Of a stretch of DNA of 64,000 nucleotides, positions 18,112 to 25,519 are shown in pieces (the first letter of the stretch is position 1; the number at the start of each line of letters is the position of its first letter). The stretch spans positions 39,697 through 103,696 of the forward strand of contig PCUV01000048.1 in assembly GCA_002786915.1 (NCBI GenBank), written 5' to 3'. The stretch is from Comamonadaceae bacterium CG12_big_fil_rev_8_21_14_0_65_59_15. Its GTDB lineage: Bacteria; Pseudomonadota; Gammaproteobacteria; Burkholderiales; Burkholderiaceae_C. The position numbers and the translations under genes are program-made. The notes under the pieces were generated by a model. That model was not told where the DNA came from. It saw nothing but the letters and a program-made list of their open reading frames with translations, and did no database searches.

Positions 18112-18279
18112 TACTTTATCACCAGCCACACTGTCAGTTCAAAGCCTTTCTGCCTCCGCGCGGCACCTGCCGCATCCATCCATGGCACCAGCACTCTGAA
18201 CGTCCATGATCAAGCCACCCGTAGCCCCCGGATGTGGGTAGCATCGTGACTTCTGCCATCACTACCGAACCCGTTCGCC

Positions 18280-19245
18280 ATGCATCACCGCAACCCCCAC
18301 GCCTTGTTGTCACCTGCCATGCGCGGCGTACTGGAGCGCATGGCGCGTGCCGGTCATCCGCCGCTGCACGCGTTGACGCCGCAGCAGGCGCGCGCGGCCT
18401 ATGAACTGGGTGCTGATGTGCTGGACTTGCCGCCGGTCAAGCTGGAGCGGGTAGAAAGTTTTACGCTGCCTGCCCGTGACGGCGTGGACCTGCCGGTGCG
18501 CCTGTATGCGCCTGCCTTGCCCGACGCATCGCCTGCGCCCTGGCCGGTGCTGGTGTATCTGCACGGCGGCGGCTTCACCATTGGCAGCATCGCCACGCAC
18601 GACGTGCTGTGCCGCAGCCTGTGCCATTTGGCACAGTGCGCGGTGCTGTCGGTGGGGTATCGGCTGGCGCCTGAACATCGCTTTCCAACCGCGTTTGAAG
18701 ATTGCTGGGACGCGCTGCAATGGCTGCATCAGCACGGTACAGAACTGGGCTTGGATGCGACACGCATCGCCGTGGGCGGTGACAGCGCAGGCGGCACGCT
18801 GGCGGCGGCTTGTGCCCTGCAGGCGCGCAATAAGGGTCTACCACTGGCGCTGCAACTGCTGATTTATCCTGGTACCTGCGCCCATGCAGATACACCATCA
18901 CACCAGCGCTTTGCACACGGTTTTGTGCTCGAAAAAGAGCATATCGACTACTTTTTTGACCTCTACATTCCGGACCATGCGCAACGCGAGGACTGGCGCT
19001 TTGCCCCCTTGAACGCACCCGATGTGGACGGTGTGGCTCCGGCCTGGTTTTGCCTGGCCGAATGTGACCCGCTGGTGGGCGAGGGCTTGGCTTACGCCGA
19101 CAAATTGCGTGCGGCGGGCGTGCCGGTGGAGCTGGAGCTGTACCGCGGCGTGACGCACGAATTCATCAAAATGCGCCGCGTGATCCCGCAAGCGCGGCAA
19201 GCGCATCTGGACGCAGCACGGGCGTTGCGGCAAGCGTTTGGTTGA
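18280..19245 (+). CDS. Alpha/beta hydrolase of the HSL/Aes esterase family
   Basis: 321-residue cytosolic esterase/lipase. The oxyanion-hole motif HGGGFTIGS lies near residue 94 and the nucleophile elbow GDSAGG near 168; the Asp and His of the triad fit LAECDPLVGEG (about 262) and GVTHEFIK (about 291). These features define the hormone-sensitive-lipase (bacterial family IV) group, which cleaves short-chain esters. The natural substrate is unknown. It is followed immediately by the TumE-like toxin gene, whose inverted-repeat operator begins 14 bp after this stop codon. Confidence 0.88.
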   Translation: MHHRNPHALLSPAMRGVLERMARAGHPPLHALTPQQARAAYELGADVLDLPPVKLERVESFTLPARDGVDLPVRLYAPALPDASPAPWPVLVYLHGGGFTIGSIATHDVLCRSLCHLAQCAVLSVGYRLAPEHRFPTAFEDCWDALQWLHQHGTELGLDATRIAVGGDSAGGTLAAACALQARNKGLPLALQLLIYPGTCAHADTPSHQRFAHGFVLEKEHIDYFFDLYIPDHAQREDWRFAPLNAPDVDGVAPAWFCLAECDPLVGEGLAYADKLRAAGVPVELELYRGVTHEFIKMRRVIPQARQAHLDAARALRQAFG

Positions 19246-19258
19246 GTAGCAATGGCTT

Positions 19259-19285
19259 CAGATGTGCTATTCTATGGCACATCTG
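19259..19285. promoter_or_regulatory. Perfect inverted repeat upstream of the TumE-like TA pair (candidate operator)
   Basis: CAGATGTGC (19259-19267) and GCACATCTG (19277-19285) are exact reverse complements with a 9-nt spacer, 12 bp upstream of the toxin ATG at 19298. Two half-sites about two helical turns apart centre to centre suit a dimeric HTH repressor such as the antitoxin encoded downstream. Confidence 0.55.
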
Positions 19286-19297
19286 GTAAGACCGAGT

Positions 19298-19615
19298 ATG
19301 GCGAAGCAACCCAAAGACATCCTGCTGGAGCATGAGCGCTTTGAGCTTAAGCCAAAGTCCGGTGGTGGTGTGTTGAGTTATGAGGTTTGGGGATATGTGC
19401 AAGGCGGTAAAACCGTGGTCACCCGCTATAACCTGGCCTACATCAACCATGCCATTTGCCCCGTTGACAATGGGCGCGTGCTCGGATTTGACAACGCCCA
19501 TGGTTACCATCACCGACATTGCATGGGTGAGGTTCATCCCGTTGAATTTATCAGTTACCAGAACACGTTGGAGAGGTTCCAGCAAGAGTGGTTTGCCATC
19601 GTTCGCTCAAAGTAA
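19298..19615 (+). CDS. TumE-like toxin of a type II toxin-antitoxin pair
   Basis: 105 residues from ATG 19298 (MAKQPKDILLEHERFELKPK); an in-frame ATG at 19262 lies inside the putative operator and is less likely. The pattern ERFEL....G..LSYEVW, YNLAYIN, FDNAHGYHHRH and FISYQNTLERFQQEW agrees with the TumE toxin family (small proteins whose DN..HGYHHxH motif is the likely active region). The toxin comes first and is followed 11 bp later by an HTH antitoxin, the order usual for this family. Family assignment is from remembered motif resemblance, so moderate confidence. Confidence 0.65.
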   Translation: MAKQPKDILLEHERFELKPKSGGGVLSYEVWGYVQGGKTVVTRYNLAYINHAICPVDNGRVLGFDNAHGYHHRHCMGEVHPVEFISYQNTLERFQQEWFAIVRSK

Positions 19616-19626
19616 GGAGAGTCTGC

Positions 19627-20001
19627 ATGTCCAAAATTGTGATCCGCACGGATGATCTGGCTGGTTTTTTTGACCGGGCCAAAGATGCTGCACGCCGCGC
19701 TGACCAGGGCCAGTCCTTTGAAGAAACGGCAACCATCTCGTTCGAAGATCCGCAACAAATGTTCAACGTGTTGTCTGACGCGCGCCGTCGCCTGATGGCT
19801 GAAGTGATGCGTGAGCCCAAGACCATCAACGAACTCTGCCATTCTTTGCGTCGCCATCGAACGGCCATCACCAAAGACGTTGGTTTGCTGGAACGCATGG
19901 GTTTGCTGATTTCTACCCGGCAGTCCAACCCGGGGCATGGCATTCAAAAAACGGTGTCGTCCGTTGCGCCCAGGATCGAGCTGATGGCAACATTGGGGTA
20001 A
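19627..20001 (+). CDS. HTH antitoxin/transcriptional regulator partner of the TumE-like toxin
   Basis: 124 residues. The middle contains a winged-helix segment (SDARRRLMAEVMREPKTINE then LCHSLRRHRTAITKDVGLLE) typical of MarR/ArsR-like DNA-binding proteins paired with TumE toxins. The acidic N-terminal region (FFDRAKDAARRADQGQSFEE) may bind the toxin. GGAGAGTCTGC before ATG 19627 supplies the ribosome binding site; the open frame extends to 19588 but overlaps the toxin gene. Likely autorepressor acting at 19259-19285. Confidence 0.7.
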   Translation: MSKIVIRTDDLAGFFDRAKDAARRADQGQSFEETATISFEDPQQMFNVLSDARRRLMAEVMREPKTINELCHSLRRHRTAITKDVGLLERMGLLISTRQSNPGHGIQKTVSSVAPRIELMATLG

Positions 20002-20010
20002 AAAGACCCT

Positions 20011-20784
20011 ATGTCAAATCCCAAAACCCTGTTCGGCTTTCATGCTGTGGGCGTGCGTCTGAAAACCGCGCCCCAATCCATTGTTGAAATTTATGCCGAC
20101 CCGACTCGGCGCGACGCGCGCATGCGCCAGTTTGTCGAGCGCGTCGTTGAGGCGGGTGTGCGCCTGATCGAGGCCGACAGTATGCGGCTGGCCAAGCTGT
20201 GTGGCAGCCACGGGCACCAGGGCGTGGTCGCGCGCGTGCATGAATTGGCTCAGGTCACCTCGCTTGACGAGTTGCTCGAGCAGTTGGAGGCTGCCAATGC
20301 TGATAAACCTTTGGCAGAGCGCGAACAGCCGCTGCTACTGGTGCTCGACGGCGTGACCGACCCGCACAACCTGGGTGCCTGCTTGCGTGTGGCCGACGGT
20401 GCCGGTGTGCACGCGGTGATTGCGCCCAAAGACCACGCGGCGGGCATCAACGCCACAGTGGCCAAGGTGGCCAGCGGCGCGTCTGAGACCGTGCCGTACT
20501 TCATGGTGACCAATCTGGCACGCACGCTGGGCGAGCTGAAAGAACGCAACATCTGGATCATCGGCACCAGCGACCAGGCCAGCAAGACGCTGTACCAGGT
20601 CGATCTGAAAGGCCCGGTGGCGCTGGTGCTGGGGGCCGAAGGCGACGGCATGCGCGCGCTCACCGCCAAAACCTGCGACGAGCTGGTGCGCATTCCGATG
20701 CGCGGCGCAGTGGAAAGCCTGAACGTGTCGGTGGCCAGCGGGGTGTGTCTGTACGAGGCGCTGCGCCAGCGCACGGCGCTTTGA
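20011..20784 (+). CDS. rlmB: 23S rRNA (guanosine-2'-O-)-methyltransferase RlmB
   Basis: SpoU-type SPOUT methyltransferase of 257 residues that methylates the 2'-O of G2251 in the peptidyl-transferase P loop, using SAM. It carries an N-terminal substrate-binding domain starting KTLFGFHAVGVRLK. SPOUT motifs are LLLVLDGVTDPHNLGACLRV (about 110), VALVLGAEGDGMR (about 205) and IPMRGAVESLNVSVASGV (about 229), which form the knotted SAM site. It follows the TA antitoxin gene by 9 bp, probably read partly from the same transcript. Confidence 0.95.
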   Translation: MSNPKTLFGFHAVGVRLKTAPQSIVEIYADPTRRDARMRQFVERVVEAGVRLIEADSMRLAKLCGSHGHQGVVARVHELAQVTSLDELLEQLEAANADKPLAEREQPLLLVLDGVTDPHNLGACLRVADGAGVHAVIAPKDHAAGINATVAKVASGASETVPYFMVTNLARTLGELKERNIWIIGTSDQASKTLYQVDLKGPVALVLGAEGDGMRALTAKTCDELVRIPMRGAVESLNVSVASGVCLYEALRQRTAL

Positions 20785-20804
20785 TTTTTTAACTGGGGGT
20801 GACC

Positions 20805-21164
20805 ATGATTGCCATGAAATTGAGAGCTGCCAGCGCTTTATTAACGGGCGCTACAGCCCTGTTTTTCTTGCAAGGCTGCACGCAGGAACAGCAGAACAAG
20901 ATCAGCCGCGACATCCAGAACTGGACCGGCACCAACGGCGTGCTGGAGTTTTACGCAGGCGACAAGGTGGTGCGTCGCTTTATGAAGATCGACAAACTAT
21001 CCACTGCGCTGGGCACCTCTGATAACCAGCCACGCCCGTACCGCTACGGTTACGGCGTGATGGACGAGAACCTGAATTTTGTGGCCGACCCGGGCGAGAA
21101 AAAAGTGTATTTTGAGATCAGCGACTACGGCTCCAACTACCTGTTCTTTGAAAACCCGCACTGA
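20805..21164 (+). CDS. Small lipoprotein whose signal peptide is encoded by a dispersed repeat
   Basis: 119 residues from ATG 20805 (an upstream GTG at 20799 is less likely). The N-terminus (MIAMKLRAASALLTGATALF) ends in a lipobox LQGC with Cys at about 25, so it is a lipidated envelope protein. The mature part (EQQNKISRDIQNWTGTNGVL, later DKVVRRFMKIDKLSTALG) is not a family I can name. Bases 20817-20866, encoding most of the hydrophobic core, match the dispersed palindrome family seen elsewhere in the window. It lies 20 bp after rlmB and is convergent with the chromate transporter pair. Confidence 0.75.
   Translation: MIAMKLRAASALLTGATALFFLQGCTQEQQNKISRDIQNWTGTNGVLEFYAGDKVVRRFMKIDKLSTALGTSDNQPRPYRYGYGVMDENLNFVADPGEKKVYFEISDYGSNYLFFENPH
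20817..20866. repeat. Dispersed Comamonadaceae-type palindrome, copy B (inside lipoprotein gene)
   Basis: GAGCTGCCAGCGCTTTATTA then ACGGGCGCTACAGCCCTGTTTTT; same outline as copy A in reverse orientation. It encodes the h-region of the lipoprotein signal peptide. Confidence 0.6.
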
Positions 21165-21183
21165 CCACATTGACCGTACGCAG

Positions 21184-21780
21184 TCAAACCAGCCCGAACC
21201 AGCCTAACAGCCCACCCGCGCCCAATAGCCACAGCAGGTGCAGCCGGGTGCGCCAGACCAGCAGGGCGCTGACTGCTGCCAGCAGCCACAGTGGCCAGTT
21301 CTGCCGCGACGTGCCCAGATTGGTTGTCAGAACCCAGCTGGTGGCCAGCATCAGGCCCACCACGATGGGGGCCATGCCCTGTTTGAAAGCGCGCACGGCG
21401 CGCAGCTCGCGGTTTTGGTGCGCCCAGCGCGATGCCACGAACGTCAGCGTGGTGCTGGGCAGCAAAATCCCCACCAGCGCCAATAGCATCCCCAGCGCAG
21501 CACTGGCCCATGACAGCAGCCCGGTCGGTGGGCCACCGGCGGCGTTTAGCCCCACGTTCCAGCCCAGTAGCGCCACAAACAGCACGTTCGGGCCGGGGGC
21601 GGCTTGCCCCAGTGCAATCGATGCATTGAACTGGGGGGCCAGCAGCCAGTGATGGTCATCGACCAGCACGCGGTGCATGTCGGGCACGGTGCTGATGACG
21701 CCACCAATGGACAGCAGCGACAGCGTCAGAAAATGCCCCAGCAGCGTCAGCCAGTCGGCCAGCGTCAGAGTGATGCTCAT
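21184..21780 (-). CDS. chrA: Chromate transporter, second half-protein (short-chain CHR family)
   Basis: 198 residues, all membrane helices, with the CHR signature GGVISTVPDMHRVL and the conserved ALGQAAPGPNVLFVALLGW (about 70). Two half-length CHR proteins encoded side by side form a heterodimeric inner-membrane transporter that exports chromate in exchange or symport. ATG at 21780-21778 overlaps the stop of the first half by four bases (ATGA), so the two are translationally coupled. Confidence 0.88.
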   Translation of the reverse strand: MSITLTLADWLTLLGHFLTLSLLSIGGVISTVPDMHRVLVDDHHWLLAPQFNASIALGQAAPGPNVLFVALLGWNVGLNAAGGPPTGLLSWASAALGMLLALVGILLPSTTLTFVASRWAHQNRELRAVRAFKQGMAPIVVGLMLATSWVLTTNLGTSRQNWPLWLLAAVSALLVWRTRLHLLWLLGAGGLLGWFGLV

Positions 21781-22361
21781 GGGGTGCGTTGCGCCCGGGC
21801 TTGTGCCAGCAAGCGGTTGGCCCACAGGCTGGTGGCGCTGCCCAGCCCCAGCAAGACCCAGATCAGGGGTACGCGCAGCACCGCAATCAATACAAAAGTA
21901 ATAGCTACCAGCGCAGTACATACGGTGGCTGAGAGCACATTTTGCTTTAAAGCGGGGAACAGCTTGAAGCCGGTGGCGGCGATCATCCCGGCGGCCACCG
22001 CGCCCATGCCGCGCAATGCGCCTTGCAATTGCGGCGAGTCTGCCGCACCCAGCGTCAGCCACGCCAGCGCCAGCACAATCAAGAGCGGAAACGTCAACAT
22101 GCCCGCCAGCGCGGTCAGGCCACCGCGCACGCCAAAGTGGCGGTCGCCGATCATCAGGCACAGGTTGACCACGTTCGGGCCCGGCAGCACCTGCGCCACC
22201 GCCCAATCTTCAATGAACTGCTCGCGCGTAAGCCATTGCCGCTTGTCCACCAGCTCGCGCTGCACCACGGCCAGCACGCCGCCAAAGCCTTGCAGCGCCA
22301 GCCAGGTAAAGGCCCAGAACAGCTCGCGCAGCGATTCGGGATGCGGGTGCTCGGTTGTCAT
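21777..22361 (-). CDS. chrA: Chromate transporter, first half-protein (short-chain CHR family)
   Basis: 194 residues from ATG 22361 (a TTG at 22379 is in frame but overlaps the upstream gene). Motifs are LALQGFGGVLAVVQRELVD (about 25) and AVAQVLPGPNVVNLCLMIGD (about 58), which mark the N-terminal CHR domain. It starts 4 bp after the lipase-like gene stop, so the three genes form one operon. Copy C of the dispersed repeat (21893-21944) lies within the segment encoding the fifth hydrophobic stretch. Confidence 0.88.
   Translation of the reverse strand: MTTEHPHPESLRELFWAFTWLALQGFGGVLAVVQRELVDKRQWLTREQFIEDWAVAQVLPGPNVVNLCLMIGDRHFGVRGGLTALAGMLTFPLLIVLALAWLTLGAADSPQLQGALRGMGAVAAGMIAATGFKLFPALKQNVLSATVCTALVAITFVLIAVLRVPLIWVLLGLGSATSLWANRLLAQARAQRTP
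21893..21944. repeat. Dispersed Comamonadaceae-type palindrome, copy C (inside chromate transporter gene)
   Basis: ACAAAAGTAATAGCTACCAG CGC - spacer - GGTGGCTGAGAGCACATTTTG; the order AATAGCTACCAGCGC ... GCTGAGAG...TTTT follows copies A and D. It is read in frame as part of a membrane helix. Confidence 0.5.
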
Positions 22362-22365
22362 GGGC

Positions 22366-23301
22366 TCAGGCTTTGTCAACCGGTTGGCCGGGCAGGTTGG
22401 CTTGCTGACACACCCAGTCGATGACGCCTGCGTCCAGACACATTTGCAGGTGGCCGATGCCAGAGAAGCGCGTCACCTGCGCACCGGGCAATACCTGCTC
22501 GGCTTGCGGAAACACAATGTTGTCTTGCTCGGTGATCGCAAGGTGCATCAGCGCACGTTGCGCCGCATCTTCGCTCGCCGCCAGATCGGCCAGCCAGCCA
22601 CTGTGCCAAACCATTTGCGCACCGTTGGCGGTGGCCGATGCGCTGGCAATGCGCGTGCCCTGGTGCGGCGTGCCCAGCGTGAGGATGCGCGCTGCACGTT
22701 GGCTACCATACGCGCGCAGCCAGGCGCGTATGGCCAGCCCGCCCATGCTGTGGCCCACCAGCACGGCTTGCGGCGCGCCGGTTTGTGCCAGCAGGGTGTC
22801 CAACTGCCGGTTTAGCAGCGCCGCGTAGTCGTCGATCGAAGTAAACAGCGGCTCCAGATCTACCGCCAGCACCGCGTGGCCCTGCTTTCGCAAGGCCAGG
22901 GCTACTTCGTCCCACACCCGGTGATTGCAGAGGTAGCCGTGCACCAGCAGCACGGGCAGTTGACCCGGCGTCTGCCCGCTGGCCAACGGCATTTGCACGC
23001 CGTTGCTACGCACAGGAAAGGGCTGGCGCAGCAAAAACACTTGCAGCGCGGCCCGCAATTCGCCCGCAAAAGCGCGCCACCAAAGTGGCCAGGGGCTGCC
23101 CTGATTGCGTGCGCGCAGCATCGACACGGCAAGCACCGCCACCTGCAGCAGCAGTGGCACGCCCAGGGCAACAGCAGGTAACCACAGCCAGGCCCAGGCG
23201 CTGTCGCCTTGCTGCATGGCGCGCTGCGCCAGATAGCCGCCCAGTACCGTGCCAAGGGTGAGCTGAAACAGGTAAAGGGTACGGAGCAGGCGGGCAAGCA
23301 T
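22366..23301 (-). CDS. Membrane-anchored lipase/alpha-beta hydrolase
   Basis: 311 residues. Two hydrophobic N-terminal segments (LYLFQLTLGTVLGGYLAQ and WLWLPAVALGVPLLLQVAVL) probably anchor it in the inner membrane; the rest is a triacylglycerol-lipase-like domain with LLVHGYLCNHRVWDE (oxyanion hole, about 118), nucleophile elbow VGHSMGGLA (about 188) and TLGTPHQGTRIA. The late His is in GIGHLQMC (about 290). First gene of an operon with the two chromate transporter halves; no functional link is known. Confidence 0.8.
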   Translation of the reverse strand: MLARLLRTLYLFQLTLGTVLGGYLAQRAMQQGDSAWAWLWLPAVALGVPLLLQVAVLAVSMLRARNQGSPWPLWWRAFAGELRAALQVFLLRQPFPVRSNGVQMPLASGQTPGQLPVLLVHGYLCNHRVWDEVALALRKQGHAVLAVDLEPLFTSIDDYAALLNRQLDTLLAQTGAPQAVLVGHSMGGLAIRAWLRAYGSQRAARILTLGTPHQGTRIASASATANGAQMVWHSGWLADLAASEDAAQRALMHLAITEQDNIVFPQAEQVLPGAQVTRFSGIGHLQMCLDAGVIDWVCQQANLPGQPVDKA

Positions 23302-23362
23302 GGCGGGTTGAAAAGATAACGGTGCGGGTCGTCATTGTCTTTCAAACGGTATGCAATCAAAT

Positions 23363-23374
23363 AATGCTAGCATT
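23363..23374. promoter_or_regulatory. Perfect 12-bp palindrome upstream of hicAB (candidate operator)
   Basis: AATGCTAGCATT, centred 34 bp upstream of the hicA start, overlaps a TAATGC -10-like hexamer 16 bp after TTTCAA. HicB proteins with a ribbon-helix-helix domain repress such sites. Confidence 0.45.
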
Positions 23375-23402
23375 TGCTCGATTTGACGTGATAATTGCAA
23401 GC

Positions 23403-23657
23403 ATGAACAGCAAGCACACCAAGACACTGATGGCCATCTTTGCAGACCCGCTGAACGGCAATCTGGAGTGGTCGCGCATTGAGGGGCTATTGGTTGGCCT
23501 GGGGTGTCGGGTGATTGAAGGCAGCGGATCTTCAGTCACTTTCGAAAAAGGCGGGGACAAGGTGTATTTCCATCGCCCCCACCCCGGTAAAGAAGCGCTC
23601 AGATACCGGGTGCAGCAAACTCGCGAATTTTTGAACAACATTGGAGTCAAGCCATGA
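23403..23657 (+). CDS. hicA: HicA-family mRNA interferase toxin
   Basis: 84 residues from ATG 23403. The double-stranded-RNA-binding-like fold is visible as WSRIEGLLVGLGCRVIEGSG followed by SSVTFEKGGDKVYFHRPHPG; the histidine of FHRPHPG corresponds to the conserved region that carries the catalytic His in HicA toxins. They cleave translating mRNAs. The gene overlaps hicB by four bases. This variant has a longer N-terminus (KHTKTLMAIFADP) than E. coli HicA. Confidence 0.85.
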   Translation: MNSKHTKTLMAIFADPLNGNLEWSRIEGLLVGLGCRVIEGSGSSVTFEKGGDKVYFHRPHPGKEALRYRVQQTREFLNNIGVKP

Positions 23658-23992
23658 TGAACGCCATGACCTATAGGGGCTATACCGCCCGGATTGAGTA
23701 CGACGATGCGGACCGCATTTTTGTCGGCAGGCTGGCCGGTATCCGCGACATTGTGGGCTTTCATGCCAGCACGGTGGATGCGTTGCAAAGCGCCTTTCAC
23801 GAGTCGGTTGACGACTACTGCAAGGCCTGCGAAAAACTGGGACAAACACCCCAAAAGCCTGCCAGCGGCAAGCTGATGCTGCGGGTGCCCCCCGAGGTGC
23901 ACAGCGCTGCCTTGGTAGCCGCCCAAGCCAGCGGAGTGAGTTTGAACCAGTGGGCGGGTAAGGTGTTGCAACAGGCTGCGGCTCATGCTTGA
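23654..23992 (+). CDS. hicB: HicB-family antitoxin with ribbon-helix-helix domain
   Basis: 112 residues. The N-terminal HicB partial-RNase-H fold (YRGYTARIEYDDADRIFVGR, then DIVGFHASTVDALQSAFHES) neutralises HicA, and the C-terminal segment LMLRVPPEVHSAALVAAQAS GVSLNQWAGKVL is an RHH DNA-binding domain. ATGA overlap with hicA gives translational coupling. Likely autorepressor at the palindrome 23363-23374. Confidence 0.92.
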   Translation: MMNAMTYRGYTARIEYDDADRIFVGRLAGIRDIVGFHASTVDALQSAFHESVDDYCKACEKLGQTPQKPASGKLMLRVPPEVHSAALVAAQASGVSLNQWAGKVLQQAAAHA

Positions 23993-24013
23993 GGGCCAGC
24001 AGTGTTCAAAGTG

Positions 24014-24038
24014 AAAAACGCCGCAATTGCCCCGGCGT
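24014..24038 (-). terminator. Weak terminator-like hairpin on the minus strand
   Basis: ACGCCG (24018-24023) and CGGCGT (24033-24038) with a 9-nt loop; the minus-strand RNA continues into UUUU. No minus-strand gene lies immediately upstream, so it may only limit antisense transcription into hicAB. Confidence 0.35.
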
Positions 24039-24076
24039 CTGCGCGCTTGTCAAATATTTCTCACGGTTTTTAATAT

Positions 24077-24107
24077 TGCAATTCATCCATCTTATGGAAT
24101 AATTGCA
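24077..24107. promoter_or_regulatory. Inverted repeat in the leader of the DUF4143 ATPase gene
   Basis: TGCAATT (24077-24083) and AATTGCA (24101-24107), exact complements with a 17-nt spacer, end three bases before the start codon. Possible operator or translation-blocking stem. Confidence 0.3.
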
Positions 24108-24110
24108 GCA

Positions 24111-25304
24111 ATGTATCCACGCCAAGCCACAGAAGAACTGACCATCTATTTGCAGGAGTTTCCTGCGGTTGCGATCCTGGGTCCACGCCAGGTGGGCAAA
24201 ACCACGTTGGCGCGCCAATGGCTCAAAAGCCAGCCACGGGCTCTGTACCTGGATCTGGAAATGCCCAATGACTTGGCACAACTCAGTGACCCCGGTGCAT
24301 TTTTTGCAGCGCACACCGACCAACTGGTCATCCTGGACGAAGTGCAGCGCATGCCGGGCTTGTTTGCCGTATTGCGCGGCGTGATTGACCAACGCCGCCG
24401 TGCGGGGGCGACCCGTGGGCAGTTTTTGCTATTGGGATCGGCCAGTATCGATTTATTGGCGCAATCCAGCGAAAGCCTGGCCGGGCGCCTGGCCTATGTG
24501 GAGCTGGTGCCGCTGGTGTTGACGGAGTTGCCCCCAGCGGCTGCGGCCACGCCAGATGCCTTGTGGCTGCGCGGTGGGTTTCCAGGGGCCACCCTGGCGC
24601 GCAGCGATGCAGCCAGTTTGCGCTGGCGTCAGCAGTTCATCACCACCTACCTTGAGCGTGACATCCCTTTGTTGGGGCCACGCATACCGGCGCAAACTCT
24701 GCGCAGCCTGTGGACGATGCTGGCCTACGAGCAGGCTCAGGTTCTGAATGCGGCTCGACTGGCTGCGTCACTTGGGGTGAGTGGGCAAACCATTGGCCGT
24801 TATCTCGATCTGCTGTGCGATCTGTTGCTGGTGCGCCGCTTGCAACCGTGGGCCAGGCAGTCCAGCAAACGGCTGGTGAAGGCACCCAAGGTCTATGTGC
24901 GCGATAGCGGGCTGGCGCACGCGCTACTGGGTTTAGGCACGCTGCGCGAATTACTTTGCCACCCTGTGGTGGGCGGCAGTTGGGAGGGCTGGGTGATTGA
25001 AAACTTGCTGGCCTGCACGCCAGCCGACACCCAGGCCAGCTACTACCGGACCGCGGTTGGCGCAGAGATTGACTTGGTGCTGGAATTGCCCGGTGGTGCG
25101 GTCTGGGCGGTAGAGATCAAGCGCTCCAGCGCCCCAACGGTGAGCCGCGGCTACCACATTGCCTGTGATGACGTGGCTGCCACACGCCGCCTGGTGGTCA
25201 GCAGCGCTAGCCAGCGATTCCCCATGGCAGGCGGCTTGGAGCATGTGCCCCTGCTCGAGCTGATGCAAGAGCTGCGCACGATGCGCCGGGGGCAACTCGA
25301 ATAG
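24111..25304 (+). CDS. AAA_14/DUF4143 family ATPase
   Basis: 397 residues. P-loop AILGPRQVGKTTLARQWL (about 22), Walker B-like LVILDEVQRMPGLFAVLRGV (about 75), sensor-type LLLGSASIDLL (about 110), then winged-helix and DUF4143 nuclease-like segments (GGSWEGWVIENLLA about 302; AEIDLVLELPGGAVWAVEIK about 330, an E-D-ExK arrangement). These are widespread accessory ATPases of the extended AAA/PD-(D/E)XK type with no settled function. Start ATG 24111 (MYPRQATEELTIYLQEFPAV) is chosen by homology. It follows hicAB and stands alone. Confidence 0.88.
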   Translation: MYPRQATEELTIYLQEFPAVAILGPRQVGKTTLARQWLKSQPRALYLDLEMPNDLAQLSDPGAFFAAHTDQLVILDEVQRMPGLFAVLRGVIDQRRRAGATRGQFLLLGSASIDLLAQSSESLAGRLAYVELVPLVLTELPPAAAATPDALWLRGGFPGATLARSDAASLRWRQQFITTYLERDIPLLGPRIPAQTLRSLWTMLAYEQAQVLNAARLAASLGVSGQTIGRYLDLLCDLLLVRRLQPWARQSSKRLVKAPKVYVRDSGLAHALLGLGTLRELLCHPVVGGSWEGWVIENLLACTPADTQASYYRTAVGAEIDLVLELPGGAVWAVEIKRSSAPTVSRGYHIACDDVAATRRLVVSSASQRFPMAGGLEHVPLLELMQELRTMRRGQLE

Positions 25305-25361
25305 ATTGCGGGAACACTTGCCGGGCCGGACCACAATTAGCCCGCTAAAAGAGCCCCTTCA

Positions 25362-25396
25362 TTCCCCAGTTGTTCAGCGTTCAATCAGCCCGTGCG
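25362..25396 (+). repeat. Duplicated 5' end of the MOSC-domain gene
   Basis: CCCCAGTTGTTCAGCGTTCA ATCAGCCCGTGCGC here repeats 29670-29703 (start of the MOSC gene) with one difference. The similarity fades after about 35 bp. Together the copies flank the PhnD-like/GGDEF-EAL pair. Confidence 0.7.
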
Positions 25397-25519
25397 CACT
25401 GCGTTGTTGCCAATCGTTTGTGCTGCAGAGCTGCCCGGGGCGTACCCAGCCGACCCTCCCGACACAGGGCGCTCGACTAGAATGACCGCGTTGGTCAGGT
25501 GCAGTAACAGGAATGCAGG

